Shown here in pieces: positions 12,124 to 26,260 of a DNA stretch of 64,000 nt. The stretch comes from Rutidosis leptorrhynchoides (lineage: Eukaryota; Streptophyta; Magnoliopsida; Asterales; Asteraceae): assembly GCF_046630445.1 (NCBI RefSeq), contig NC_092341.1, positions 1,185,501 through 1,249,500 of the forward strand, read 5' to 3'. The notes under the pieces are model-generated. The model made no database searches. It was not told the DNA's origin and saw only the letters and a program-made list of their open reading frames with translations. The position numbers and the translations under genes were made by a program. Each line of letters starts with the position of its first letter. The first letter of the stretch is position 1.

Positions 12124-15100
12124 TGTAGTGACCTGAACTTTTCCATGTTTATATATATTAATTGAGATTGATATTTACATGATTAAATGTTTCCAACATG
12201 TTAAGCAATCAAAATTGTTAAGACTTGATTAATTGAAATATTTTCATATAGACAATTGACCACCCAAGTTGACCGGCGATTCACGAACGTTAAAACTTGT
12301 AAAAATGACATGACGATATATATATGGATATACATATGGTTAACATGAGATTATGATAAGTAAGTATCTCCATAATTATATTAACAATGAGTTATATACA
12401 TATAAATAAGACTACTAACTTAAGGATTTCGAAACGAGACATATATGTAATGATTATCGTTGTAACGACATTTAAATGTATATATATCATATTAAGATAT
12501 ATTAATATATCATAATATCATGATAATATAACAATTTAACATCTCATTAGATATAATAAACAATGGGTTAACAACATTAATTGAGATCGTTAACTTAAAG
12601 GTTTCAAAACAACACTTACATGTAACGACTAACGATGACTTAACGACTCAGTTAAAATGTATATACATGTAGTGTATTTAGATGTATTAAAATACTTTTG
12701 GAAGACTTCAAGACATATATCAAAACACTCATACTTAACGAAAATGGTTACAGTTACTTTCCCATTCTTTTCTTTCATCAAGAATTCTAGTCGTATTCTT
12801 ACCCGTATTATACACAGCTTCAAAACGTACTTACTATGGGTATATACCAATAGGAACTAGCATGGGATTCCACTCTTGATTATGTCATGTATGACTAATC
12901 AATTTTAACTTCTACCATGAGCTAGTCAACTAATTAGAACTCCTTTTAACCCCACTCACCACTCACCAATTACCACTCATCATTCACTCCATTTCACTTC
13001 CAATTCTCTTTCTAATTCTCTCTCAACACACACACTATTATGAACGTATTTTTCCAGTAGTTAATCATCATCTTCATCAAAAATCACTTCAATAATCAAG
13101 CTATAGTCATCATAGGAAGAACACTTCAAGAACACTTCAAAAATCCCTTCAAGTTTACTAATTTACTTCCAAGCTTCTAATCCATTCCAAGTAATCATCT
13201 AAGATCAAGAAACCTTTATTATATATAGTAGGTTATCTTTCTTATTCAAGGTAATATTCATATTCAAACTTTGATTCAATTTTTATAACTATAAACTATC
13301 TTAATTCGAGTAAAAATCTTACTTGAACTTGTTTTTGTGTCATGATCCTACTTCAAGAACTTTCAAGCCATCCAAGATCCTTTGAAGCTAGATCATTTCT
13401 TGTCACTTCCAGTAGGTTTACCTACTAAACTTGAGGTAGTAATGATGTTCATAACATCATTCGATTCATATATATAAAACTATCTTATTCGAAGGTTTAA
13501 ACTCGTAATCACTAGAACATAGTTTAGTTAATTCTAAACTTGTTCGCAAACAAAATTTAATCCTTCTAACTTGACTTTTAAAATTAACTACACACATGTT
13601 CTATATCTATATGATATGCTAACTTAATGATTTAAAACCTGGAAACACGAAAAACACCGTAAAACTGGATTTACGCCGTCGTAGTAACACCGCGGGCTGT
13701 TTTGGGTTAGTTAATTAAAAACTATGATAAACTTTGATTTAAAAGTTTTATATTCTGAGAAAATGATTTTTATTATGAACATGAAACTATATCCAAAAAT
13801 TATGGTTAAACTCAAAGTGGAAGTATGTTTTCTAAAATGGTCATCTAGACGTCGTTCTTTCGACTGAAATGACTACCTTTACAAAAACGAATTGTAACTT
13901 ATTTTTTCGACTATAAACCTATACTTTTTCTATTTAGATTCATAAAATAGAGTTCAATATGAAACCATAGCAATTTGATTCACTCAAAACGGATTTAAAA
14001 TGAAGAAGTTATGGGTAAAACAAGATTGGATAATTTTTCTCATTTTAGCTACGTGAAAATTGGTAACAAATCTATTCCAACCATAACTTAATCAACTTGT
14101 ATTGTATATTATGTAATCTTGAGATACCATAGACACGTATACAATGTTTCGACCTATCATGTCGACACATCTATATATATTTCGGAACAACCATAGACAC
14201 TCTATATGTGAATGTTGGAGTTAGCTATACAGGGTTGAGGTTGATTCCAAAATATATATAGTTTGAGTTGTGATCAATACTGAGATACGTATACACTGGG
14301 TCGTGGATTGATTCAAGATAATATTTATCGATTTATTTCTGTACATCTAACTGTGTACAACTAGTTGTAGGTTACTAACGAGGACAGCTGACTTAATAAA
14401 CTTAAAACATCAAAATATATTAAAAGTGTTGTAAATATATTTTGAACATACTTTAATATATATATGTATATATTGTTATAGGTTCGTGAATCAACAGTGG
14501 CCAAGTCTTACTTCTCGACGAAGTAAAAATCTGTGAAAGTGAGTTATAGTCCCACTTTTAAAATCTAATATTTTTGGGATGAGAATACATGCAGGTTTTA
14601 TAAATGATTTACAAAATAGACACAAGTACGTGAAACTATATTCTATGGTTGAATTATCGAAATCGAATATGCCCCTTTTTATTAAGTCTGGTAATCTAAG
14701 AATTATGGAACAGACACCCTAATTGACGCGAATCCTAAAGATAGATCTATCGGGCCCAACAAGCCCCATCCAAAGTACCGGATGCTTTAGTACTTCGAAA
14801 TTTATATCATGTCCGAAGGAGGATCCCGGAATGATGGGGATATTCTTATATATGCATCTTGTTAATGTCGATTACCAGGTGTTCACCATATGAATAATTT
14901 TTATCTCTATGTATGGGATGTGTATTGAAATATGAAATCTTGTGGTCTATTATTATGATTTGATATATATATAGGTTAAACCTATAACTCACCAACATTT
15001 TTGTTGACGTTTTAAGCATGTTTATTCTCAGGTGATTATTAAGAGCTTCCGCTGTCGCATACTTAAATAAGGACGAGATTTGGAGTCCATGCTTGTATGA

Positions 15101-15374
15101 TATTGTGTAAAAACTGCATTCAAGAAACTTATTTTGTTGTAACATATTTGTATTATAAACCATTATGTAATGGTCGTGTGTAAACAGGATATTTTAGATT
15201 ATCATTATTTGATAATCTACGTAAAGCTTTTTAAACCTTTATTGATGAAATAAAGGTTATGGTTTGTTTTAAAATGAATGCAGTCTTTGAAAAACGTCTC
15301 ATATAGAGGTCAAAACCTCGCAACGAAATCAATTAATATGGAACGTTTTTAATCAATAAGAACGGGACATTTCA
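12124..15374 (+). repeat. T2 3' LTR (family C, 3,251 bp)
   Basis: It starts TGTAGTGACC and ends GGGACATTTCA. The solo LTR T7 (36139-39388, 3,250 bp) matches along its length and confirms both ends. Shared modules: the mini-hairpin CAACA-TTTT-TGTTG at 14993-15006, then TTCTCAGGT; a block around GATAGATCTATCGGGCC at about 14750; and GAGAATACATGC. No protein is predicted. Confidence 0.9.
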
Positions 15375-15789
15375 GTAATGTTGTTGAAGCTGGTACATTT
15401 TGCACCATATTTTTCAAATTGATTACTCAGGCGTGAAGTTCGTTGATTTCTTCGATTACTCCGGGATGATTGGCGGTTGAAACAAGCGAGTGAATAAGGT
15501 TTTGAATTGTAGATATTATGTAATCGTTGCGAGCTATTTTGGGAATGAGGGTGCAAATGGTGTTTTGGATTAGTTCGCCGGTAAGTGTTTCAGGTTCATC
15601 GCCAAGAGGGAAATTTGGATGGTGAAATGGATCGCCTCATTCTCGTCTCCATTGATTTATTCGACTACAAACTCATCAGATGAATTGGGGATGGCTGATT
15701 GATTGATTCATTCTGGTGACGCTGCTTTCGGAGCTGGAGTGGGACTCCATATCGGAATTCGAGGGACTTGAACTAGTTGTGGGTTCCAT
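15375..15789 (-). pseudogene. T3 small ORF, decayed homologue of the T8 ORF
   Basis: The minus frame from the ATG at 15789 aligns with the T8 ORF (44797-45243) across its whole remaining length without a frameshift. Shared features: Ser-rich N-terminus with SESSVT, then GDPFH, PLGDEPE, LTGE and HPGV followed by a coiled-coil-like segment. It carries stops at 15676-15678, 15673-15675, 15637-15639 and 15427-15429, plus a short in-frame deletion near the first two. The C-terminus is cut by T2. I do not recognise the family. Its place just after the primer site suggests a Gag-like or accessory protein, but no zinc knuckle, protease or polymerase motif is present. Confidence 0.65.
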
Positions 15790-16150
15790 TGCGTACGATT
15801 TGAATAAAGGATTTTTCGATATGAAATGATTTTCGGATATCGGATGATAATCTAACTTCATAGAATACCTATACATAGTGCAGAAGATCCCGTAGATTAC
15901 GAAGGGATTTAAGGAAACGCATCAGATAAAGTCTATAATGACAGATACGCTAAGATATGAATTAGCAGATACGCTAAGATATGAATTTTTGTCTATACAC
16001 TATTCATGCAATGAATGCAGTAAGGCGCGTTTAGACTTAAGATGATAAGCAGGTAATTTTTGACAAAAATGATAAGCAAAACTTTTGACATACAGACCAG
16101 GTTCAAATCCAGACTCATTAATATAACCTAACAACTACTAGGTCGAAGTC

Positions 16151-16292
16151 CAGACTTCACTAATGCATCCTAACAACTAACTGTTAGACACACTAATGCA
16201 GACTCACTAATGCATCCTAACAACTACCTGTTAGACACACTAATACAGACTCACTAATGCATACTAACAACTACCTGTTAGGCATACTAATG
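16151..16292 (-). repeat. Three 47-48 bp tandem repeats next to the T3 primer site
   Basis: Units at 16151-16198, 16199-16245 and 16246-16292 start CAGACT on the plus strand and include CTAACAACTA. T8 shows one related copy at the same place after its primer site, so the array expanded in T3. Confidence 0.75.
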
Positions 16293-16316
16293 CAGACCTG
16301 GTTCGCTAAGACCACC

Positions 16317-16328
16317 GCTCTGATACCA
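16317..16328 (-). promoter_or_regulatory. T3 primer binding site (initiator-Met tRNA)
   Basis: TGGTATCAGAGC on the minus strand, two bases from the LTR end. This is the common plant tRNA-Met(i) priming sequence; T6 and T8 have the same motif at the same spacing. Confidence 0.85.
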
Positions 16329-16679
16329 ACTGAAACGCCCCGTCCTAATCCATCTGGACGAAGTCCATATCGATTATAAACGATTTATAATAGTTGATTA
16401 CATCGCGAGGTACTTGACCTCTAAATGATACATTTTACAAACATTGCATTCGTTTTTAAAAGACAAACTTTCATTTCATCGAAAGTTGACAGGTATGCAT
16501 ACCATTTCATAATATATCTAAACTATAAATGACTTGATAATAATTTTGATGAACTCGACGACTCGAATGCAACGTATTTTGAAATATGTCATGAATGACT
16601 CCAAGTAATGTCTCTAAAATGAGCAAATGCACAGCGGAAGATTTCTTTCGTATCTGAGAATAAACATGCTTTAAAGTGT

Positions 16680-16693
16680 CAACCAAAAGGTTG
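16680..16693 (-). other. Conserved LTR mini-hairpin (T3 copy)
   Basis: On the minus strand: CAACC-TTTT-GGTTG, a perfect 5-bp stem with C-G at the closing position, followed by the conserved TTCTCAG context. Confidence 0.6.
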
Positions 16694-17267
16694 GCGAGTT
16701 CATTAGTTAAACATAAATAATCATTTCCATCCTTTTAATAGACCACAAGATTTTCATTTCACATAAATATACGTCCCATGCATAGAGACAAAAATAATCA
16801 TTCATATGGATTGAACACCTGGTAACCGACATTCACAATATGCATATAAGAATATCCCCATCATTCCGGGATCCTCCTTCGGACATGATATAACTTTCGA
16901 AGTACTAAAGCATCTGGTACTTTGGATGGGGCTTGTTGGGCCCGATAAATCTATCTTTAGGATTCGCGTCAATTAGGGTGTCTGTTCCCTAATTCTTAGA
17001 TTACCAGACTAAAAAGGGGCATATTCAGTTTCGATCATTTAACCATAGAACTTAATTTCGATTACTTGTGTTTATTTCGTAAAACAGTTATAAAAATTGC
17101 GCATGTATTCTCAGCCCAAAAATATAAAGGGTAAAAAGGCAAATGAAACTCACCTAATGTATTTTGTAGTAAAAATACATATGACTATATTGAACAATGC
17201 AGGGTTGGCCTCGGATTCACGAACCTATATCATTTGTGTATTTATTAATATAAATAGTTGTAATCGA

Positions 17268-17270
<3 letters not shown>

Positions 17271-17344
<74 letters not shown>

Positions 17345-17349
17345 TATAA
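17271..17349. repeat. (TA)n microsatellite
   Basis: Near-pure TA dinucleotide array inside the T3 LTR. Confidence 0.95.
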
Positions 17350-17440
17350 TTCTATTAATTATATACTTTTTATATTAATAGTATATATGTTTCATATATT
17401 AATTTTGTATATGAAAATATAAATTTTATTATGTTATATG

Positions 17441-17443
<3 letters not shown>

Positions 17444-17510
<67 letters not shown>
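17444..17510. repeat. (TA)n microsatellite
   Basis: Second TA array in the T3 LTR, about 100 bases after the first. Confidence 0.95.
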
Positions 17511-17514
<4 letters not shown>

Positions 17515-18002
17515 TTTGTTAAAATGTAGTAATTATAACTAATACCAAGATATTATTTGTAATGGTAAAAATGGTAATAATTATAATATCTAATGTTACT
17601 AATGAAAATATTAAAGTTAGTAATTTTTATTAATAATAATATTGATGATAGTTTTTGATTATAAATCTTATAATAATAATATTTGTAGTTTTTGGTAACA
17701 TGAATAATTTAGTAATAATGGTAGTGAAAATAATAATTTTTGACTTTAGTACATAGTACTTAATAATAATAATCATAATAATCTTATTATTAATAATAAT
17801 CTTAATAATAATAATTTTGTTAATAATAATAATAATAAATCTACAATAATACAAATACTAATATTAATCCTAATAATAATAGCTTGTATTATTTTCATAA
17901 TAACAATTATAATAATAGGCATAATCATAATATTACTTATATTGATATTAATAATACTAATAATCATGAATAATAGTTAACGATTCTTTATAATAGCAAA
18001 AT

Positions 18003-18114
<112 letters not shown>

Positions 18115-18227
18115 TTACTAATACCTAATAATAATAATAATTGATAATTACTGCTTATATTAGTAATATTAATAACACTAATAATTATAATACTAATATT
18201 AATAACAATAACAATAATAATCATAAC

Positions 18228-18382
<155 letters not shown>

Positions 18383-18433
18383 AATGAAAATATATAAGTG
18401 TATACTCTTTTGAAAGTTTTTCCAAAAAAAAAA

Positions 18434-18503
18434 TGACCACGACGGGGCTCGAACCCGTGACCACTTACTCACCCGAACCAACACTTAACCACTCGGCTGT
18501 GTC
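18434..18503 (-). pseudogene. tRNA-like sequence with A and B boxes inside the T3 LTR
   Basis: The 70-nt minus-strand sequence contains an A-box-like GCCGAGTGGTTAAG (18484-18497), a B-box GGGTTCGAGCCC (18445-18456) inside a perfect 5-bp T-arm (ACGGG/CCCGT), and ten T residues directly after it (18424-18433), which would end Pol III transcription. The acceptor ends do not pair, so it is not a working tRNA. T9 holds a diverged copy at 53577-53647 with the same flanks. Confidence 0.55.
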
Positions 18504-19408
18504 TGTTTTCCTAATTTAAACCACAGCTTGTTTTTATTTAACCTGATCCTTTAACTGTTTCTATCTCCTTCCTCAACTAAACACTGGATCGAACAGGGAC
18601 CAACAACAATCAATCAATTGGATTTACCATTTTGATTTAAAACCTGAATTGAATTAAAACGACATGTTCTGATTTGTAATGACTTAATATCAACATAAAT
18701 AAATAACTAAAAAAATGTTGTATTAGTTCTTTAAGAACATCACGAAGTCAATACATGATTTTAAAATTTGGACAGTTTTAGCTCTCGTTTTCTAAATGAA
18801 ATAGGTTGCAAATTGTTCTTAAAAACTTTATAAATTGTCAATTGATCTTGTAATTCCAAAACAGATTCGAATTTTACAGAAAACCAATCGTTTGACTTTT
18901 TTTGTTCATAACTTTGACTCAACAATTAATAATCAATATGAGAAATTGAAACCTGAAAATTTGCAGATAGTTTGAGTATAGTATTCCAAACATAACTGCA
19001 TTTTTACATTGTGGGATTTGATTTAAAAATCGAATTTTGCCATAAAGTTGAAGAGCAGAGACATGTCGAGCTTTTTCTTGGGTTTTAGTTTTTAATTTCG
19101 AATTGTAGAAGATTAGGGTAGTTTATATTGATGATATTCGAATAGTTGTAGTAGTACAATTGATAGGATCAAATTTTGTTTTGTACTGATAATGGAAGTC
19201 GAATTTCTTTAGCTCCAGCAGACAATCAGGACAAGAAAAAAAATAGAAAATAAGAGTGGATGTTGATCTCTAACATAATTTGAATGATTCGATTCTTGAG
19301 GGATTTAGTTAAACAGATACTTCCAAAATTGATAAAAAGTCGATGTGGATATGCAACACAAATTGATTCTGTATTTGTCTACCTATATATATATATTAGT
19401 ATATATTT

Positions 19409-19416
<8 letters not shown>

Positions 19417-19462
<46 letters not shown>
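19417..19462. repeat. (TA)n microsatellite
   Basis: TA array in the distal part of the T3 LTR. Confidence 0.9.
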
Positions 19463-19465
<3 letters not shown>

Positions 19466-20115
19466 GTTTTCTTTATATCTGTATCTATATATTTATAGAT
19501 TTTTGTTAACTGTATTAATAAATATAATTATACTAATGTTACTCTTAATAATAGTAATACAAATTTATAACAATATAAAAGAAATAATAGTATTATTACC
19601 AATGTTAATTATAATAATTACTATAAAATGTAACAATAATATTATTAATAATAATAATAATAATATATCAATTTATATATATTCACTTTCATAATTATAT
19701 ATTATCTATTGATAATAATAATATATTTAACACTGATTAATATTATTAATGGTACTAATAATATTATTAGTTATAATAATATTAATTTTATTGATAATAT
19801 TAACAATAATAATATAACAAATTATACTTATCAAATTTCATATGTATATATATATACTTAATATAAATGATACAAATATTAATATCAATATTAAAGTTAA
19901 TAATAATATTAATGAAAATTATGATCATAATTTCAATATAACATTATACTTTAACTTATGAATACATATACTACACTAACCCTATATTTCATACTTATTT
20001 ATATAGTAACCTTTTTGAATATTTTATACGTATTACAATGTACATATAATATTAATTATACAGATCCATGTAAAGATTAAGTTTAAATTTGGTCAAAAAT
20101 TGCCGGGTCGTCACA

Positions 20116-23100
20116 AAAGTACCATAAGGGCACGTGAACGTGGTTTTCTCTTGGTCCTCAGGTGCGATTGGAATTTGAAAATATTCGGAGAAAACGTGAA
20201 GAAAATAATAGTAACTATTCCCAGCTAATCTTTCTAACATTTGATCAATGAAAGGTAAGGGAAAGTGATCTTTTCTGGTGGCGTCATTTAATTTTCTATA
20301 ATTAATAGAAACTCTCCATCCTATTACAGTCCTAGTAGGAATGAGTTCATTTTTTTCATTTGTGATGACAGTCATGCCACCCTTCTTAGGTACGCATTGA
20401 ACTGGGCTTACCCATGGACTATCAGAGATTGAATAAATTAAACCTGCATCTAGCAGTTTAATAATTTCTTTCTTAACAACATCTTGCATATTTGGATTTA
20501 GTCTTCATTGGCGTTGCACATACGTTTTATGACCTTCTTCCATAAGGATTTTATGTGTGCAATACGAAGGACTTATTCCTTTAATGTCATGAATTTTCCA
20601 TGCAATAGCTGGTTTATGAGCTTTTAGCACAGAAATGAGTTGAGATTTTTCATTTTCAGTAAGAGAAGATGATATTATTACAGGCAATTCAGATTCACCA
20701 TGTAAATAAGCGTATTCCAAATGGTTTGGAAGTGGCTTTAACTCTAATGTCGGTGGTTCTTCTATCGATGATTTATATCGATATCTGTCTTCCTCTTTTA
20801 GCATTTGAAGTTCTTCTGTTGTTGGTTCATATTCATTAGCCATAAGTGTAGCTAATATTTCAGCTTCATTAATTGGTTCAGTTCCTTCTCCTAAAGAACA
20901 TTCTCCTATTCCTTGTAATTCTGGAAATTCTTCTAACAATTCTGCATGTGAATCTATAGTTTGAATATAATAACATGTATCATCTGCAGATTGCGGTTGT
21001 TGCATGGCTCTATCAACAGAAAAGGTAACACTCTCGTCCTCTATACTTAGGGTCAGTTTCTTACTGAACATGTCTATTATTACTTTAGCTGTGTTTAAGA
21101 ATGATCTTCCTAATATGAGAGGAACTCGAGAATCTTCTTCCATGTTCAGAATAACAAAATCTACTCGAAATACTAAAGTACCAACTTTAACTAGCATGTT
21201 CTCCATTATCCTTCTAGGATATTTTACTGATCGATCGGCTAGTTGTATGCTTATTCGTGTTGGTTTCAAATCTCCAAGGTCTCGTTTAGTGTATAGTGAA
21301 TACGACATTAAATTTATACTAGCACCTAAGTCTGCCAATGCTTCTATTGAACTAAGACTACCCAGAAAACATGGAATTGTGAAACTTCCTGGATCTGAGA
21401 GTTTTTCTGGTAGCTTATTCAACAGCACTACAGAACAATTAGCATTCATAGTAACAGCCGAGAGTTCTTCCATTTTCTTTCTATTAGTGATTAGATCTTT
21501 CAGAAATTTAGCATATCTTGGCATTCCTGAAATCACATCAATGAAAGGAAGATTGACATTTATTTGTTTAAACATATCCAAGAATTTGGATTGCTCGGCT
21601 TCAAGTCTTTCTTTTCTCATTTTACTCGGGTAAGGAAGTGGTGGTTGGTATGGTTTAATATAAGGTTTAGCCTTAACTGTGTTATCTTCATTAACCTTTT
21701 CAACTGCCGGTTCTGTTTCCTTCTCTTGTTCAGGCTGTGGTGCCTGTGGAGTGGGAATAGAGTCATCAGAAATTACAGGTATTTCAGGTGGTTTAAGTGT
21801 AATACCACTTCTTGTGGTAATGGCTTTAGCTGTTTTATTCCGGGGGTTAGCATTTGTATCGCTAGGTAGACTCCCTGGTTTTCTTTCACCTATCAACCTT
21901 GCTAGGTTGCTCACTTCTTGTTCCAGATTTTGAATAGAAGCTTGTTGATTTCTAAATGCTTGAGCATTTTGTTCATTAGTTTGTTTCTGAGATGTGAAAA
22001 ACTGAGTTTGAGATTCAACCAGCTTCGACATCATATCTTCTAAATTTGGCTTTTTATCATCGGTTTGTGGTGGTTTATTTGGAAAAATAGGTCTTTGTTG
22101 ATTGTAAGTATTGTTGGATACTTGTTGATTGCTAGGACCTTATTGGTTGTTGTATAGAATATTTCGGTTATAATTCTGATTTGGATTGTAGTTTGGTCTT
22201 GGCGGTTGATAATTATTTTGATAATTATTTCCAGGCCTTTGGTTCATGTATGAAACATTCTCTCTTTATTTCATTGTTTGTTCAATACTGAGACAATCTT
22301 TTGTCAAATATGGTCCTCCACACTGCTCACAACTAATTCGTATAGCGTGAATATCTTTAGTCATCTTTTCCATTCGTCTCTCGAAAGCATCTATCTTTGC
22401 GAAAATGAAATCAAAGTCATGGCTAGAATCGGCTCTAGCCGCTTTAAATGATCTAACGATATCTTTTTCTTGATACCACTCATGTGAGTGGGAAGCAGTG
22501 TTATCAATAATTTTGTAAGCTTCAGTTATGGTTTTCTTCATAATGGAACCACCAGCTGCTATATCGATGTCTTTTCGTGTGGTAATGTCGCATCCTTGGT
22601 AGAATATTTGTACTATTTGATAAGTGTCTAAACCATGTTGCAGACATCCTCTTAACAACTTTTCAAATCTTATTCATGCCTCATATAGAGTTTTATTTGG
22701 CTTTTGCGTGAACGTAACAATTTCTCCTTGAAGTCTCACGGCTTTAGATGCCGGAAAGAATTGTTTAAGAAATTTTTCAACTAAAACATCCCATGTATCA
22801 ATCGCCCCTTCAGGTAACGATTCTAACCAATCTTTGGCTTCTCCCTTTAAAGTCCGGGGAAATAACATGAGATAGATCTGTTCATCCTCTACTTCTCTGA
22901 TTTTGAATAGAGTACAGATCCTATTAAAGGATCGAAGATGTTCGTTTGAATCTTCCTTCGGCGCACCACTAAATTGGCATTGATTAGTTACCATGTGTAG
23001 GATTTGTCCTTTGATTTCATAATCTGGCGCATTAATGTCTGGTTGAGTAATTGCATGACCTTGGCCAGTGCGTTTAGCTCTCATTCGGTCTTCCATACTT

Positions 23101-23438
23101 AGAGGTTCCAGATTTTCCATGATTGAAATTTTTGAATCTGAATCACTAGAGGATTCTGACTTAATAGTTTCTTCCTCGACAATCTCTGGATGAGTGATTT
23201 GTGGTTCAGGAGGAATGATTAGTGGTTCAGGATCTCTGAATTGTCCCTGAATATTCTCCGGATTCTCAATTGTGAGGTCGGGTTCAAAAAATGGATTATC
23301 GGAAATTTGTATTGGTGTACTTGGTCGACTATATGACGATTCTAAAGAAAAATCAACGGCGACAATATTGGATAAATGTCTTGATCGAGTTACAGGTGGT
23401 GAACGTATGAAAGGTGGTGAACGTTTTGCTCAGTGCAT
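20116..23438 (-). pseudogene. T4 Athila-type gag-pol, truncated in reverse transcriptase
   Basis: One minus frame runs from an ATG at 23438 to the T3 junction with no frameshift. In order: charged Pro/Ser/Glu-rich N-terminus, Gag core (from the Met at 23120) with LKGEAKDWL and FFPASKA, a single knuckle starting CEQCGG near 22330, a Gln/Asn-rich linker, an Athila-type protease with DLGASINLM near 21320 and LILGRSFL, then reverse transcriptase up to CPYGTF, lost before its catalytic DD. In-frame stops: 23430-23432, 22674-22676 (relatives have Trp), 22266-22268, 22140-22142 (Gln) and 20505-20507 (Arg). The DLGAS protease, the long Gag and the Asp primer site support the Athila lineage. Confidence 0.85.
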
Positions 23439-24739
23439 TCACTGAATGTCCTATTAGTTATAAAAATAAAAATTATATAAGTTATCAAATTAATAGACTT
23501 TTCTGATTTTGCCCACGTTTCGAATAGCCAATAGATGCAGCAGGTAGCCAGGACCCTTTAAATCGGAAGCCCACAACTCGCCACTAACAAATCCAACTAT
23601 TACTACGAACCAGAAAATTTTGGATGTCTATCAATTTAACCGTTTAAAATAATTTTTCGTTTTGAAATTTTAGAGAAGAAATAGAAAATTCTATGTCCTA
23701 AAACTAGAGCGTTGAGAAATAAGAAAGAAAAAGAGTGCGTCGAAAAACGTCGAAAAAGGTCGAAAAATAAAAATAAGAAAGAAAAATCACGAAACTTAAA
23801 AGTCGAAAAACTAAATATTAAAAGTTGCGTCTAAAGGTATTAAAGCTGAAAGGAATTCTATATCCAAAATGGCAATAACTTAAAAAGTACTAAAATCTTA
23901 AAACGACATCGCAAAATTCTAAATCACCTAAATCTTAGTCTAAAGAAAAAGCACTTAAGGGATTTTACGGCAAAGCCTAAAAAATCTAGAGCTTATAAAA
24001 TAGCTACGGCAAATACTAAATTTAAAACTAATGACGAACGATACAAATACAAATATTACGATTAAACTAATAAAAAAATACAAAATATAAAAAGATATAA
24101 AAAGTGATAAAATTACTTATTTTTATAAAAATATTATATTTATATTATTATTTTATAAAAGTATTAGTTTTATAATTAATAAAACTAAATTAAAATAAAA
24201 AACACAAATTATAAATAAAAATAGAATAAACTAATTAATATTAAAACTAAACCCTAATTAAAAATAATAATTAAATCTTAACCCTAATTAGGTTTTAACA
24301 ATAATAATAATTAATAATACTCCGTAATTAATGTTGTACGATGATCAGACCAGGCGTGTCAGGTTACCTCATGCGATCGCATGAGATTTCTTTGTTAATT
24401 CCATGCGGTCGCATGGTCTGTGGATCCAGTTCAGATATTGGGCTGCTACAGTGTAAGCCCGATTACTTTTATAAATTTTTTTTTTCTATTTTATATTTTT
24501 GTAAAATATTTATATAAAACTTATAAATAAGAAAAATTTACTTATTAGTTTTTATAACTTTTCACAATAAAAAGAAATATAAACTTTTTAAATTTAACTA
24601 AACTTAAAAATATAGATATATATTTTTCTTTTTCTTGATTTTATATTTTTGATTGTATTATATAAAACGTATTTTTATAAAAATGAATTAAAGCTTAATA
24701 AAAAAAATTTAATAGTGTTTCGCTTCGGCGTTTAAGAGT
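23439..24739 (-). other. T4 leader between primer site and gag
   Basis: About 1.3 kb of AT-rich untranslated sequence with no coding potential seen. It contains an 18-bp perfect palindrome at 24368-24385 and a related 16-bp one at 24401-24416, with GCTGCTACAGT nearby at about 24441. Confidence 0.7.
24368..24416. repeat. Palindrome pair built on ATGCGATCGCAT (T4 leader)
   Basis: CTCATGCGATCGCATGAG (24368-24385) is a perfect palindrome. CCATGCGGTCGCATGG (24401-24416) has perfect 7-bp arms around GT. The T4 LTR holds a second pair at 26261-26310. Confidence 0.8.
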
Positions 24740-24757
24740 TCCCCGGCAGCGGCGCCA
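24740..24757 (-). promoter_or_regulatory. T4 primer binding site (Asp tRNA type)
   Basis: Minus strand TGGCGCCGCTGCCGGGGA matches the tRNA-Asp priming sequence typical of Athila/Tat elements, with one base different from the usual form as I remember it. It lies nine bases from the LTR end. Confidence 0.75.
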
Positions 24758-25007
24758 AAAATTACTTGATGTTATGCGAAGTGTACATGAAATAGTTATA
24801 TATTTACTACGAAATACTATTAAATACGATACAATTTTACAAAAGTTATTTATTTATTTATAGAATGGATATACCTAAACCTTGCTACAACACTTATAGG
24901 CAGTGTACCTAATCGTACAGTAGTGTAGTTTTTAGTAAGTCCGGTTCGTTCCACATGGATACAGTAAACAAGTTTAACGCTATAATTATTTTAACCTATA
25001 ATTGTAA

Positions 25008-25015
<8 letters not shown>

Positions 25016-25098
<83 letters not shown>
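25016..25098. repeat. (TA)n microsatellite
   Basis: TA array in the T4 LTR. Confidence 0.95.
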
Positions 25099-25100
<2 letters not shown>

Positions 25101-26260
25101 TAGTATTATTATTATAAAGAGGGGGGTTTTAACGTTTAATGACCGGTTTGTCGATTTTTAAAACTTAAGTCGCAATTAAAACCTAATATAAAATAATAAA
25201 AATAAATATAACTTAATTTAAAGCGTAAAGTAAATGATGATAAATAAAAGTGCGATAAATAAAAATGCGATAAATAAAACGACAGTAAATAAAATTGCGA
25301 TAATTAAAAAATACGATAATTAAAAGTGCAATAAGATATAAAATAAAGAAATTATGCTTATTTAAACTTCCGTAATCATGATGTTCGACGTGTTGATTTT
25401 AATTTATTACCATGGGTTAATTGTCCTTTGTCCTGGATTATTCAATATGTCCATACGGTTTTTGTCCATAACAGTCCATCAGTCATAAATATAAAGTGCG
25501 AGTGTCCTCGTCAAATTATCCTTATATCCGAAGTCAAATATTCCAACTAATTGGGGACTTAAACTGTAATAAGGTTTTAATACATTGTTAATGATTATAC
25601 CACGCTATCGACTGTGTGCAATCCAAGGTTTTAGTACTTTATTATCAATTACACCAAGTGTCCTTGAATGTAATCCACCCCTGTTTTAATGAGTCCATTG
25701 ACTATTAATCCATTCCCGTATCCGGTCAAATGAACGATTATTAGTACTTATAAATATCCCGCCTATCGTGTCCGATCGAGTATATGTAGTTATTTATAGA
25801 TACGTCCAATTGTAAACCTTTATATTAAATTAACGAACTATCATTCAGTTAAACAAATATAAAGCCCATTAATAGTCCATAGTCCAATTTCTACAAGTGT
25901 CTGTCTTTTGTCTAAGCCCTAATTATGGTACAAAGCCCAATTACCCCGTCTTTAATATTTAGTCCAACATCATGATTACTTCGATTTAAATAAGCATAAT
26001 AATAACTTAGCTACGAGACATTATTTTAAAAAGGTTGAACATAACTTACAATGAGTATTAATAGCGTAGCGTTACACGGACAGAATTTCGACTTACAAAC
26101 TTAAAACATTCGCTAACATAACCTTATTATTATTAATCTTAAATTAAAATTAAAATTAAAATTATAAATATATATATTTGTGAGAGAGAGATTAGAAAAA
26201 GATGTGTATGTTCTCGGCCAGAAATCGTGTAATTTATAGAATGTGAGCTGCTACAGTACC

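Larger units (their letters stand above)
7189..15374 (+). mobile_element. T2: Ty3/gypsy LTR retrotransposon, 5' end cut by T1
   Basis: It has a partial leader, a frameshifted gag-pol, a purine tract and a complete 3' LTR ending at 15374. No 5' LTR or primer site lies between 7189 and the Gag ATG. T1 ends exactly where this leader begins, so the rest of T2 probably lies left of the window. Right of 15374 the sequence is the interior of the T3 ORF. Confidence 0.85.

Noticed and set aside
18434-18503. Functional nuclear tRNA gene
   Set aside because: A and B boxes and the T-arm are present, but the acceptor ends do not pair and no convincing anticodon arm forms.
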